The position numbers and the translations under genes are program-made. A DNA stretch of 5,203 nt from Candidatus Rifleibacteriota bacterium (GTDB lineage: Bacteria > Riflebacteria > Ozemobacteria > Ozemobacterales > Ozemobacteraceae). Location of the stretch: NCBI GenBank assembly GCA_022704885.1, contig JAKJFO010000259.1, positions 1 to 5,203 on the forward strand, read 5' to 3'. This document shows, piece by piece, positions 1 through 5,203 of the stretch; position 1 is the stretch's first letter; each line of letters starts with the position of its first letter. Below the pieces are notes generated by a model, which worked only from the letters and a program-made list of their open reading frames with translations, did no database searches and was not told the DNA's origin.

Positions 1-755
1 GAAAAGTTTTCTATTGCTTTCTGTGAGAGCGATAGAATTGTGTATTTGGGCGAAACAACTCCGTCGTCTCGTATGGTGACTGTCTGTCTGCCTTCTTCAT
101 AATTTGTTGCTTTGCCGGCTATGATAGTGTAAGTTCCAACGCCAAGGTTGGAAAAGGAAAACTGACCAAGAGAACTGGTGAGTGCTGTCGAGACTAAAGT
201 TCCGTTTGCATCTTCGAGTTCGACATTGATGTTGGCAAGCTTGGTGCCTGTGCCAGAAAGCATTATTTCACCCTCGATTTTCGCAACGACCTTTATCTGT
301 CCAGGATTTACGGCCACCATTTTTACTTCGGGGTTTGCTGGAGCGGTGATACCGTTTTCGAGAACGCGAAGGATGTAGGTGGTTGAAGCGTAGGTATTGT
401 CGGGCGAGACAAAAGTCAGGTCGAAGAGACCTGCAGGCACTTTGGTGAAGTAGAACTGGCCGTCTGAGGTGGTTTTAGTGGTGGCTGCCAGCTGATTTTC
501 ATAGATGAGGCTGACAGTTATGTTTGCCAGCTTTTCGCCGGTGTTCTGTGACACTACTGTTCCGGTGATAGTGTGCTTGGCTACATCATCTCCAAGAGAG
601 GTGAGGTCTACTGTAGCCTGATTCACATCGATGCCTAAAAATGATGAGACGGGGGATTTGTTGGTGCCTTCCTGGCAGCCTGAGAGGAACAGGCCGATGA
701 CGAAGATCTTGATTACTAACAGCATTACCAGATTGCGTTTTCCAAAAAGAGGCAT
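1..755 (-). CDS. Partial surface lipoprotein with two tandem carboxypeptidase-regulatory-like domains (C-terminus off the left edge)
   Basis: The reading frame is open from an ATG at 755-753 to the left edge, giving 251 residues without a stop. The start is supported by a GGGGGA ribosome-binding site 6 bases upstream and by a classic lipoprotein signal peptide: charged K6/R7, a hydrophobic core at about 9-23, then lipobox LSGC with the lipidated cysteine at residue 27. Residue +2 is Gln, which under the E. coli Lol rule would send it to the outer membrane; that rule may not hold in this lineage. After a polar linker come two similar units, about residues 62-118 and 157-213. Both contain a KLANI-x-V-x-L strand followed by GQF-x-F and a V/G-x-G-x-[FY]-[DT] turn, as in CarboxypepD_reg/PEGA-like beta-sandwich repeats. 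Such domains are usually structural or adhesive; no catalytic residues are visible. The missing C-terminus could carry more repeats or another domain. No promoter was clear upstream. Confidence 0.88.
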   Translation of the reverse strand, partial: MPLFGKRNLVMLLVIKIFVIGLFLSGCQEGTNKSPVSSFLGIDVNQATVDLTSLGDDVAKHTITGTVVSQNTGEKLANITVSLIYENQLAATTKTTSDGQFYFTKVPAGLFDLTFVSPDNTYASTTYILRVLENGITAPANPEVKMVAVNPGQIKVVAKIEGEIMLSGTGTKLANINVELEDANGTLVSTALTSSLGQFSFSNLGVGTYTIIAGKATNYEEGRQTVTIRDDGVVSPKYTILSLSQKAIENF

Positions 756-849
756 GGTTCATCCCCCGAAAGTAAAATATTTGTGAACTGTATCGGCAGA
801 TTCGGGAGAAAAACTTAGTTTAGTTGTAAACCTTGCAGAGAAAATACAT

Positions 850-876
850 CCGCAGATTACGCCGATGCCGCAGATT
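850..876. repeat. Three-unit 9-bp periodic repeat (CCGCAGATT-type)
   Basis: CCGCAGATT occurs at 850-858 and again exactly at 868-876. The 9 bases between them (ACGCCGATG, 859-867) match the unit at 6 of 9 positions, so the stretch reads as three 9-bp units in tandem, followed by a run of T. Strings of the type GCAGATTACGCAGATT are, as far as I recall, a recurrent intergenic repeat in many environmental bacterial genomes; this was not checked. It lies in the gap between two leftward genes and is not coding. Confidence 0.6.
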
Positions 877-907
877 TTTTAGAGACCTGGTATACACAGT
901 GATTTTT

Positions 908-935
908 GTAGGGATTCAACATGTTGAACCCCTAC
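908..935. repeat. 28-bp near-perfect palindrome (GTAGGG...CCCTAC)
   Basis: The two 14-base arms are GTAGGGATTCAACA and TGTTGAACCCCTAC. They pair fully except for one A/C mismatch (914 against 929), which becomes a G-U pair in RNA read from the minus strand. There is no T-run after the stem on either strand (the leftward transcript continues with AAAAA), so it is not a standard intrinsic terminator. It lies 40 bases downstream of the stop of the leftward gene 975-1619, where it could still act as a 3' end-stabilising hairpin. Palindromes with GTAGGGG/CCCCTAC ends resemble dispersed intergenic repeats seen in several phyla; that resemblance is from memory. Confidence 0.65.
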
Positions 936-974
936 GCCTAGCTATGCAAAATGATTGAGAAGAGTGCAGCCGGT

Positions 975-1619
975 TCAGTCATCCTTGCGGCGGAAGTCTT
1001 TGAGAGCGGTGTCGAGCGCTTCGTTGATCTTGCGCATGTGCTTGATGTTCTGGAGGCGCTCTTTATTTGTCTGCAGGCCAACTTTTTTCATGAACTCGTC
1101 TGCGGATTTGTTTTCTTTGGGTGGCTCTTTCTGAATGGCCAGCTCAGAAACCCAGCCTTCAAACGGAGTTCCATCGGTGCCGGTGGCGACGATTTTTATC
1201 CAGTTGATGCCTTCGACCACTGTGTGACCCTCGACTTCAGCAAGCGACAGGGTCTGCCGCTCCGCATTCTTGTTGTCAGCTGGTTGGTTGATGACCGCTG
1301 GCACTTTTTCAGCAATCAGTTCCTGATTTACGTATATCAGATAGCCGACAGCTGCCAGTAAAATCAGTTGCATGACCGGAAAACTGGCCTTACGTGGAGC
1401 TCGCACTGTTGCCTGCTCTTCGTAATAGACGGGTTCTGGTGCGGTTGCCTGGCTCGTTGGCGATTGATGTATCTTTATTTTGACGTTAGAATTGCCGCCC
1501 ACCTCTTTGACTGGAGCGCTGCCGCCGTCATCGCCGGGTGGCATAAGCATTTTGAGAAGAAATACGGCTGCGATAAACAGAACTGCTACGATGATAACGG
1601 GTATTACAAAGCTGGCCAT
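975..1619 (-). CDS. Two-TM membrane protein with SH3-like extracytoplasmic domain, function unknown
   Basis: A 214-residue protein starts with ATG at 1619-1617, preceded by GAGAGG with 5 bases of spacing, and ends in TGA at 977-975. Residues about 3-25 form a strongly hydrophobic helix with no positive charge before it. A polar linker follows (about 26-79, with an acidic/Gly start and a Pro/Gln/Thr-rich middle, ending in R73, R76 and K77). A second helix spans about 83-97. By the positive-inside rule the linker is cytoplasmic and both termini face out. Residues about 120-163 look like a bacterial SH3-like fold: a W-x-K-I-V strand at 140-144, a Gly/Thr turn, then the hallmark GWV at 155-157. 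The tail (166-214) is Lys/Arg-rich and probably helical. SH3-like domains in envelope proteins often bind peptidoglycan or peptides, but no enzyme motif is present. I recognise no named family. The lipoprotein gene lies 219 bases downstream on the same strand; that gap and the repeats in it argue against tight coupling. Confidence 0.8.
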   Translation of the reverse strand: MASFVIPVIIVAVLFIAAVFLLKMLMPPGDDGGSAPVKEVGGNSNVKIKIHQSPTSQATAPEPVYYEEQATVRAPRKASFPVMQLILLAAVGYLIYVNQELIAEKVPAVINQPADNKNAERQTLSLAEVEGHTVVEGINWIKIVATGTDGTPFEGWVSELAIQKEPPKENKSADEFMKKVGLQTNKERLQNIKHMRKINEALDTALKDFRRKDD

Positions 1620-1648
1620 TGGAACCTCTCAGATATTGGGTGTTGTTT

Positions 1649-1678
1649 TTACAACTTTCAAAACTCATCTTACAACTT
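1649..1678. repeat. Two direct copies of TTACAACTT spaced 21 bp apart, in the leader of the leftward gene
   Basis: TTACAACTT is found at 1649-1657 and 1670-1678, start to start 21 bp, or about two helical turns, so both copies face the same side of the helix. They lie 30-59 bases upstream of the start codon of the leftward SH3-like gene. The promoter-proximal copy also forms a small hairpin in the leftward transcript (GTTGT-AAAA-ACAAC, within 1642-1656). The arrangement suits a transcription-factor dimer site, but no factor is identified and chance repetition is possible. Confidence 0.35.
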
Positions 1679-1708
1679 CAGGAGCGCCGATGCAAACATT
1701 TACTTGTT

Positions 1709-1740
1709 GGATTCTGCGACTCGCGCTGAATGACAGAACG
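1709..1740. repeat. Dispersed-repeat-like element (GTCATTC...GCAGAATCC on the minus strand)
   Basis: Read on the minus strand the element begins GTTCTGTCATTC and ends GTCGCAGAATCC, with outer complementary arms TTCTG (1712-1716) and CAGAA (1734-1738) and an inner GCG/CGC. It resembles the widespread intergenic pattern GTCATTCTGAGCG...CGAAGAATC that I recall from many environmental genomes, with the typical ends kept and the middle altered. The assignment rests on memory of that pattern. Confidence 0.45.
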
Positions 1741-1849
1741 GCGCAGGCAGCACCCGACAACCTGTCCTGCAATTTACGTGTACATCTCTACTCTATGGGG
1801 TGAAAGGGCGCATTTGAATAGGGGGTACATTTAATGCAAAAGAAAAAAA

Positions 1850-1862
1850 CCTTTATTAAAGG
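1850..1862. promoter_or_regulatory. Perfect inverted repeat CCTTTA-T-TAAAGG upstream of the HU promoter
   Basis: Six-base arms flank a single central T in CCTTTATTAAAGG. The site centres at about -75 relative to the predicted HU transcription start (1931), a position typical of an activator or nucleoid-protein site. It lies within A/T-rich DNA, where short palindromes arise easily, so its operator role is only suggested. Confidence 0.3.
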
Positions 1863-1871
1863 CAGTAAGAA

Positions 1872-1924
1872 GATAAAAATTTTTAAAAAGGGTATTGACA
1901 ATAGTTTGCAGTCGTCATTATAAT
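1872..1924 (+). promoter_or_regulatory. Strong sigma70-type promoter of HU with UP-element-like A/T tract
   Basis: The -35 box is TTGACA (1895-1900) and the -10 box is TATAAT (1919-1924), both perfect consensus, separated by 18 bp. The predicted start is A1931, giving a leader of about 32 bases that ends in the AAGGAG ribosome-binding site of HU. Directly upstream, 1872-1893 contains an A5-T5-A5 tract (1875-1889), exactly in the -59 to -38 interval where the alpha subunit C-terminal domain binds; it agrees with most positions of the E. coli UP-element consensus as I recall it. This implies high basal transcription, as expected for an abundant nucleoid protein. Confidence 0.88.
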
Positions 1925-1962
1925 CAGCCTATCAAATTTCCAATCACGAAGGAGTGCTCCAG

Positions 1963-2244
1963 ATGAATAAAGCGGATCTCGTAAAAGTAATCGCCCAGAA
2001 GGCAACCCTCAATCAGGCAACTGCTCAGAAAGCTCTCGAATCAATGCTCGATACTTTCAAAGACAGCCTCAAGAAGGGCGACAAAATTCAGCTGATCGGT
2101 TTTGGTTCTTTCGAAGTTGCCAAGCGCGCAGCTCGCAAGGGTGTTAACCCCCAGACCAAAAAAGCTATCAGCATCCCGGCCAAAAAAGTTGTTAAATTCA
2201 AACCCGGCAAAGACCTCAAAGATCTTATCGCCAAAGGCAAGTAA
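1963..2244 (+). CDS. hup: HU-family nucleoid DNA-binding protein
   Basis: This 93-residue protein is the size of bacterial HU (about 90). HU dimers bend and wrap DNA in the nucleoid with little sequence specificity. The N-terminus MNKADLVKVIA is the helix-1 signature, followed by helix 2 ending in KKGD (37-40) and the core GFGSF (46-50). The PROSITE-type HU/IHF signature continues with R55, R58, GVNPQT (60-65) and PAKK (72-75), then VVKFKPGKDLK (76-86). P63 is the intercalating arm-tip proline. The usual Arg before NP is Val61 here, so the arm departs slightly from the GRNP form. HU, rather than IHF, is favoured by length and by the generic arm, but paralogue type cannot be settled. The start is ATG 1963, with AAGGAG (1949-1954) 8 bases upstream; an in-frame GTG at 1954 overlaps that site and is not used. 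The gene is monocistronic, with its own promoter and terminator. Confidence 0.97.
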   Translation: MNKADLVKVIAQKATLNQATAQKALESMLDTFKDSLKKGDKIQLIGFGSFEVAKRAARKGVNPQTKKAISIPAKKVVKFKPGKDLKDLIAKGK

Positions 2245-2255
2245 TTTACAATAAG

Positions 2256-2289
2256 AAGACCTGCCCCCTGCGGGCAGGTCTTTTTTTTT
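2256..2289 (+). terminator. Rho-independent terminator of HU
   Basis: A perfect 11-bp stem (AAGACCTGCCC at 2256-2266 with GGGCAGGTCTT at 2272-2282) closes a 5-base loop and runs into nine T residues (2281-2289). It starts 11 bases after the HU stop codon. The very GC-rich stem and long U-tract predict efficient termination, which isolates HU from the AsmA-like gene downstream. Confidence 0.96.
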
Positions 2290-2316
2290 CTCCTTTTGTT
2301 CCGATGCGCCTGTGCA

Positions 2317-2348
2317 GCCGGTTTTTTTTGCTCACAGTCAAAGCCGGC
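2317..2348. repeat. Inverted repeat GCCGGTTTT / AAAGCCGGC upstream of the AsmA-like promoter
   Basis: Nine-base arms at 2317-2325 and 2340-2348 pair with one G-T wobble around a 14-base spacer. The repeat ends 10 bases before the -35 box of the next promoter, so it is outside the predicted transcript and could only act as DNA, for example as a protein-binding site, or in read-through RNA from HU. It may be fortuitous. Confidence 0.25.
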
Positions 2349-2357
2349 GATGTCGAT

Positions 2358-2386
2358 TTGATATTGAGAGCAGGCTGTGGTACAAT
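2358..2386 (+). promoter_or_regulatory. Extended -10 sigma70-type promoter for the AsmA/TamB-like gene
   Basis: TTGATA (2358-2363) and TACAAT (2381-2386) each match five of six consensus bases and are 17 bp apart. The -10 box is preceded by TGG, giving the extended TG-n motif (2378-2380). The predicted start near 2393 leaves a leader of about 62 bases before the TTG start at 2455. It lies just past the HU terminator and is the only good promoter before the big gene. Confidence 0.72.
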
Positions 2387-2454
2387 TCCTCGGCCCGAGC
2401 TTTCTCAAATCTGCCTACACTCATGCTTAATCAGGCCTCAGGCCTTGTTTTATT

Positions 2455-5203
2455 TTGAAAAAAAAGATACGAAAACTCTTTTATTATGGCCTGGCTACAC
2501 TTTTTGTGCTGGGTGCAGTTCTTTATTATGCCTGGCAATACACCTATGATCTGCCGGCTTCTGTAATCTCCGGGATCAGAGACTACACCAGAAGCTTTCA
2601 CAATATAGATTTTTCTGCTGAATCGATCCGGTTGAATCTGCCGAAACAGAAAATCAGTGCCAGAAAACTTCAGTTGCGCATTCCCGGGGCCAAAGATTTT
2701 GCCGTTCTCGATGAAGTCAGAGTTTTTCTTGCTTCGGGAACCGGGCCGCTCGATCTCTATTTCAACCAGTTTGCCGTCGAACGGGTCGAAGTTGACGGGC
2801 TGAATATAGACTTTACCGCGCCACTGCCAGTACGCGATAAAAAGGAGACGCCACCAGACATTCCAGTTACGCAGATTCTGGTGAATGGCCTCAATCTCAA
2901 CACTTCAGTAACTGCACTCAATGTGCCGGATTATCATCTGGCAATGGTGAGAAGCTCCTCTCACGCCAATGTCGAGATGAATTTTGCCAAAGGCCCGCTT
3001 GGTGGCGTTGGAAAATTTGCCGGTATGGTCGATCTGAAAGGTGGCGATGCCAGTGCCCGGCTTGTCTGGGAGCAGAACGATTTTTCCGGCTTTCTGCCGT
3101 TGATCTACCTCTGGCATCTTTATGGCCTGAACGTTGTCAGTGGTAGTGCCGAACTCGAAATGAACTGGCAGGGCAACCTGTTTTCGCGCATCAGAAATCC
3201 TGGTGCCGACATTGCCGGTCTGCTCAATAAAGAGTTGACCGGGCAGCTCAAGCTCGAAGAATGCCGCTTCGTTCTCGGCAATACGCAGGGACAGCTCGAT
3301 CTTTCTGCGGCCAGAAGCGCTGATCTGCCATGGTCTCTCAGTTTGCAGGCCGATGACGGAACCGGCAGCGTCAGACTGGATGCTGAATACAAGGGCAGGG
3401 AAGGCAGTCTTACCGATTTCGTGGCTGAAATTGCCGGTGAGCGGGTCGTGTTGCCTCAGACTCTCCTTAACGCTCTCGGGGTGCAGTTTAAAAACACCGT
3501 TGTCGGAGAATCGGACTTTGTTGGCAAATTCAGCGGCGATATCTCGCAGGTTGCAGGTTACGGCAGCGCCGCCATCCGCCGCTGGAAATATCAGGAAAAG
3601 TCGATCGATGAGGCAGCCGTCAACTGGCGTCTCGACAAAGATACGCGCTTTGCTGTTTCTGGAAATCTGAGCAGCGAGATCGGCAATCTGCAGGCGAGTG
3701 CCTCGATCTTTCTTGGTGGCGCCAAACGCAGCCAGGGAACAGTAGAAGGTAACCTCGATGAGGTCGACCTGCAATCTCTCAGGCCATTTATCGAGACTCC
3801 TGTTCAGGGTCGCTGCTCAGGACCTTTTACGGTGTCTTTCGATCTAACCCTGCCAGAGAAGACCACGTATGATCTCGATCTGCAGATGCATGCAGGCAGA
3901 TTCTACAGTTTCAATCCGGAAGAACTCAACGTAAGGGTGTTTGGCACCGGTCCGCAGTGGAATCTTGCGAATCCACGGGCTATCTTCGCCAATGGCGGCG
4001 AAATCAAGGTCGATGGCCTGATAAACGCTGCGAGCATTTCAGCAAAGATCGATATCAGCAATGTCGATCTACAGAATTTTGAGATAGATCCTGATATTGC
4101 CTCCGGATGCGCCTATTTGCAGGCTGAGGTGAAAGGTCCTCTCCTGGCTCCGATCGTTCAGGGGCAACTGTGGGGACAGACTGTCGATATCATGCAGATC
4201 GCCTGCAATACGGTTCGTGCTCAGCTGAACTTCAAAGACAGCGTGTTAACGCTTTCCCCAATGGTTCTCGCTCTTGGCGCAGACACAACTGTCGACGGTT
4301 ACCTGACACTCAATCTTCTCGATGGCAAACTCAAAGGCTTCAAAGTCAATTTCCAGAAATTCGATGTCTCGCTTTTGCAGGGCCACCTGCCGGCAACCTT
4401 ATCAGCAACACCGGTTACCGGTCAGATTGCAGGTAGTATTCGCTATGATGGCACCAGAAAACAGTCATTCTGGGACTTTGTCGTCGATGGCCGGCGTCTG
4501 TATATCGACGGTAACGACATCGAAAGTCTTTATTATGAGGGCAGCATCTTTGGCAACCAGAGCGAAATTCGCAGCCTGTTTGTACGTGCGTTCGGCGGCA
4601 CGCTGTCGGTATCTGGTCAGATAACCGACAAAGAAAAGTTTTCCGGAGAGGTAGAAGCCGATTCGCTTCGTTTTGCCAATATTCCGGCAATCAAGGCATA
4701 TCTGCCTGACCTTAAGGGCGAAGCCAGCTTTCAGGGCGATGTCGAATGGTCTGCCGAGAAGAAGGTCGGAAACTTTACACTCTTTGCGCGCGACCTGAAG
4801 ACGCTCGAACGCGATCTTGGCAACTTCGGCGGAGAAGTGATCATCGACGATGCCGGACTGCGGGTTAACAGCGGCGAATTTGACAAACTTGGCATCAGTA
4901 TCGATGGCGAAATCTCATGGGCAGGAATGCGCCCATACAAGGCTGAGCTGCTGCTTGACAACGTAGATTTTTCGTTCATTCCCGAATCACATGGCATAAA
5001 GACCTTCGATTACGGCGGGTTGCTGGTGTCGGGAGCCTGCAGTGTTCAGGGCGATCTGCAGACCGGTCTGCCTGATGTGGTCAACATGCAGCTCGAGTCA
5101 ATCAGAATTCAGAAAGAAAATGACGTGATCGTGTCGAACCGGCCGATGCAGGTGGTTTATCAGAATGGCGGTATCGAGATACGTTCGCTCGAACTCAAAT
5201 ACC
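2455..5203 (+). CDS. Partial AsmA/TamB-like inner-membrane protein with long periplasmic beta-rich body (C-terminus off the right edge)
   Basis: The frame is open for 916 codons to the right edge. An in-frame TAA at 2428-2430 limits the start. TTG 2455 is chosen because it begins a KKKIRK basic cluster followed by one membrane helix (about 9-27), a standard N-in/C-out anchor; any later start would cut into that helix. No clear Shine-Dalgarno precedes it. Residues about 50-120 follow the AsmA-family opening: strands at 52-61 and 68-76, then VDGLNIDF (113-120). The body is alternating short beta strands with few cysteines. Motifs recalling TamB/AsmA repeats are SGSAELEMNWQG (229-240), GPLLAPIVQGQL (561-572), GQIAGSIRYDG (656-666), GGTLSVSGQI (714-723) and VVYQNGGIEIRSLEL (900-914). 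Members (TamB, YhdP, YdbH, AsmA) are bridge-like proteins proposed to carry phospholipid between membranes or help outer-membrane protein assembly. Which subfamily cannot be said without the C-terminal domain (DUF490 would mean TamB). Codon use is uniform, with no frameshift seen. Confidence 0.86.
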   Translation, partial: MKKKIRKLFYYGLATLFVLGAVLYYAWQYTYDLPASVISGIRDYTRSFHNIDFSAESIRLNLPKQKISARKLQLRIPGAKDFAVLDEVRVFLASGTGPLDLYFNQFAVERVEVDGLNIDFTAPLPVRDKKETPPDIPVTQILVNGLNLNTSVTALNVPDYHLAMVRSSSHANVEMNFAKGPLGGVGKFAGMVDLKGGDASARLVWEQNDFSGFLPLIYLWHLYGLNVVSGSAELEMNWQGNLFSRIRNPGADIAGLLNKELTGQLKLEECRFVLGNTQGQLDLSAARSADLPWSLSLQADDGTGSVRLDAEYKGREGSLTDFVAEIAGERVVLPQTLLNALGVQFKNTVVGESDFVGKFSGDISQVAGYGSAAIRRWKYQEKSIDEAAVNWRLDKDTRFAVSGNLSSEIGNLQASASIFLGGAKRSQGTVEGNLDEVDLQSLRPFIETPVQGRCSGPFTVSFDLTLPEKTTYDLDLQMHAGRFYSFNPEELNVRVFGTGPQWNLANPRAIFANGGEIKVDGLINAASISAKIDISNVDLQNFEIDPDIASGCAYLQAEVKGPLLAPIVQGQLWGQTVDIMQIACNTVRAQLNFKDSVLTLSPMVLALGADTTVDGYLTLNLLDGKLKGFKVNFQKFDVSLLQGHLPATLSATPVTGQIAGSIRYDGTRKQSFWDFVVDGRRLYIDGNDIESLYYEGSIFGNQSEIRSLFVRAFGGTLSVSGQITDKEKFSGEVEADSLRFANIPAIKAYLPDLKGEASFQGDVEWSAEKKVGNFTLFARDLKTLERDLGNFGGEVIIDDAGLRVNSGEFDKLGISIDGEISWAGMRPYKAELLLDNVDFSFIPESHGIKTFDYGGLLVSGACSVQGDLQTGLPDVVNMQLESIRIQKENDVIVSNRPMQVVYQNGGIEIRSLELKY

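Larger units (their letters stand above)
1620..1962. other. Divergent intergenic region (343 bases) between the SH3-like gene and HU
   Basis: This region separates leftward gene 975-1619 from rightward HU. It holds, left to right: the paired TTACAACTT repeats (1649-1678); a dispersed-repeat-like element (1709-1740); a potential hairpin at about 1742-1770 (GCAGGCAG against CTGTCCTGC, 8 bp with one bulged base); a G-rich stretch at 1797-1826; the CCTTTA/TAAAGG inverted repeat (1850-1862); the A/T-tract region (1841-1889); and the HU promoter (1895-1924). The rightward open frames that enter from the gene on the left lack ribosome-binding sites and are antisense to it, so I see no gene here. Confidence 0.75.

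Noticed and set aside
178..378. 66-codon rightward open frame
   Set aside because: It is antisense to the lipoprotein, begins at GTG without a supporting site, and its sequence mirrors the repeat codons of the real gene.
951..1803. Three rightward open frames (951-1361, 1368-1733, 1480-1803)
   Set aside because: They are antisense to, or overlap, the 975-1619 gene, which has a good ribosome-binding site, membrane helices and an SH3-like motif. Their translations are Cys/Trp-rich or low-complexity and unlike real proteins.
1790..1818. Possible leftward promoter for the SH3-like gene (TTCAAA, 17 bp, TAGAGT on the minus strand)
   Set aside because: Each box matches only four of six consensus bases and the site would leave a leader of about 160 bases. 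Matches this weak are expected by chance in such a gap.
1954..1962. Upstream in-frame GTG start for HU, adding three residues
   Set aside because: GTG 1954 shares its first base with the AAGGAG ribosome-binding site of ATG 1963, and the MNKADLV start matches HU proteins exactly.
2088..2549. Open frames around the HU terminator (2088-2408 minus, 2304-2549 plus)
   Set aside because: One runs antisense through HU and its terminator. The other crosses the promoter and the start of the AsmA-like gene in another frame. Neither has a domain or a good ribosome-binding site.
2905..3774. 289-codon open frame on the minus strand
   Set aside because: It lies wholly antisense within the continuous AsmA/TamB-like frame, which has a membrane anchor and family motifs. 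The antisense frame has no ribosome-binding site or recognisable domain.
4170..4997. Several open frames of 88-100 codons on both strands (4170-4436, 4322-4624, 4415-4690, 4731-4997)
   Set aside because: All fall inside the uninterrupted AsmA/TamB-like frame and encode Arg/Ser/Cys-rich sequences typical of shadow frames.
1..5203. Search for tRNA, rRNA, CRISPR, insertion sequence or toxin-antitoxin
   Set aside because: No cloverleaf, repeat-spacer series, transposase motif or small paired genes were seen. The repeats present are short and intergenic.

Overview
The window looks like ordinary chromosomal DNA from a diderm (Gram-negative-type) bacterium of intermediate GC. Three things suggest this: a lipoprotein with a canonical lipobox, a large AsmA/TamB-like envelope protein, and sigma70-type promoters with near-consensus hexamers. 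The intergenic gaps carry short palindromic or periodic elements of a kind I associate with environmental, little-cultured lineages. I cannot name the phylum from sequence alone.

Layout. On the minus strand, from the left edge to 755, lies the first 251 codons of a surface lipoprotein with two tandem carboxypeptidase-regulatory-like (beta-sandwich) repeats; its C-terminus is outside the window. A 219-base gap (756-974) holds a 9-bp periodic repeat and a 28-bp near-perfect palindrome. Next on the minus strand is a 214-residue protein (975-1619) with two membrane segments, an SH3-like domain and a basic C-terminal tail. A 343-base divergent gap (1620-1962) holds a paired direct repeat close to that gene, another dispersed-repeat-like element (1709-1740), an A/T-tract region and a strong promoter reading right. 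The plus-strand genes are an HU-family DNA-binding protein (1963-2244) with a textbook intrinsic terminator (2256-2289), and a very large AsmA/TamB-like protein starting at a probable TTG (2455). The latter has its own extended -10 promoter (2358-2386) and is still open at the right edge after 916 codons.

How the genes fit together. HU is a monocistronic nucleoid gene, with a promoter built for high output and a terminator that insulates the next gene. The AsmA/TamB-like protein would sit in the inner membrane with a long periplasmic beta-rich body, in line with the proposed lipid-transfer or outer-membrane-assembly role of that superfamily. The two leftward genes are also envelope proteins, but nothing here ties them to the AsmA-like gene. 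I found no RNA gene, CRISPR array, insertion sequence or defence/toxin system, and no clear candidate for an undescribed system. The least explained items are the two-TM SH3-like protein and the three intergenic repeat elements.
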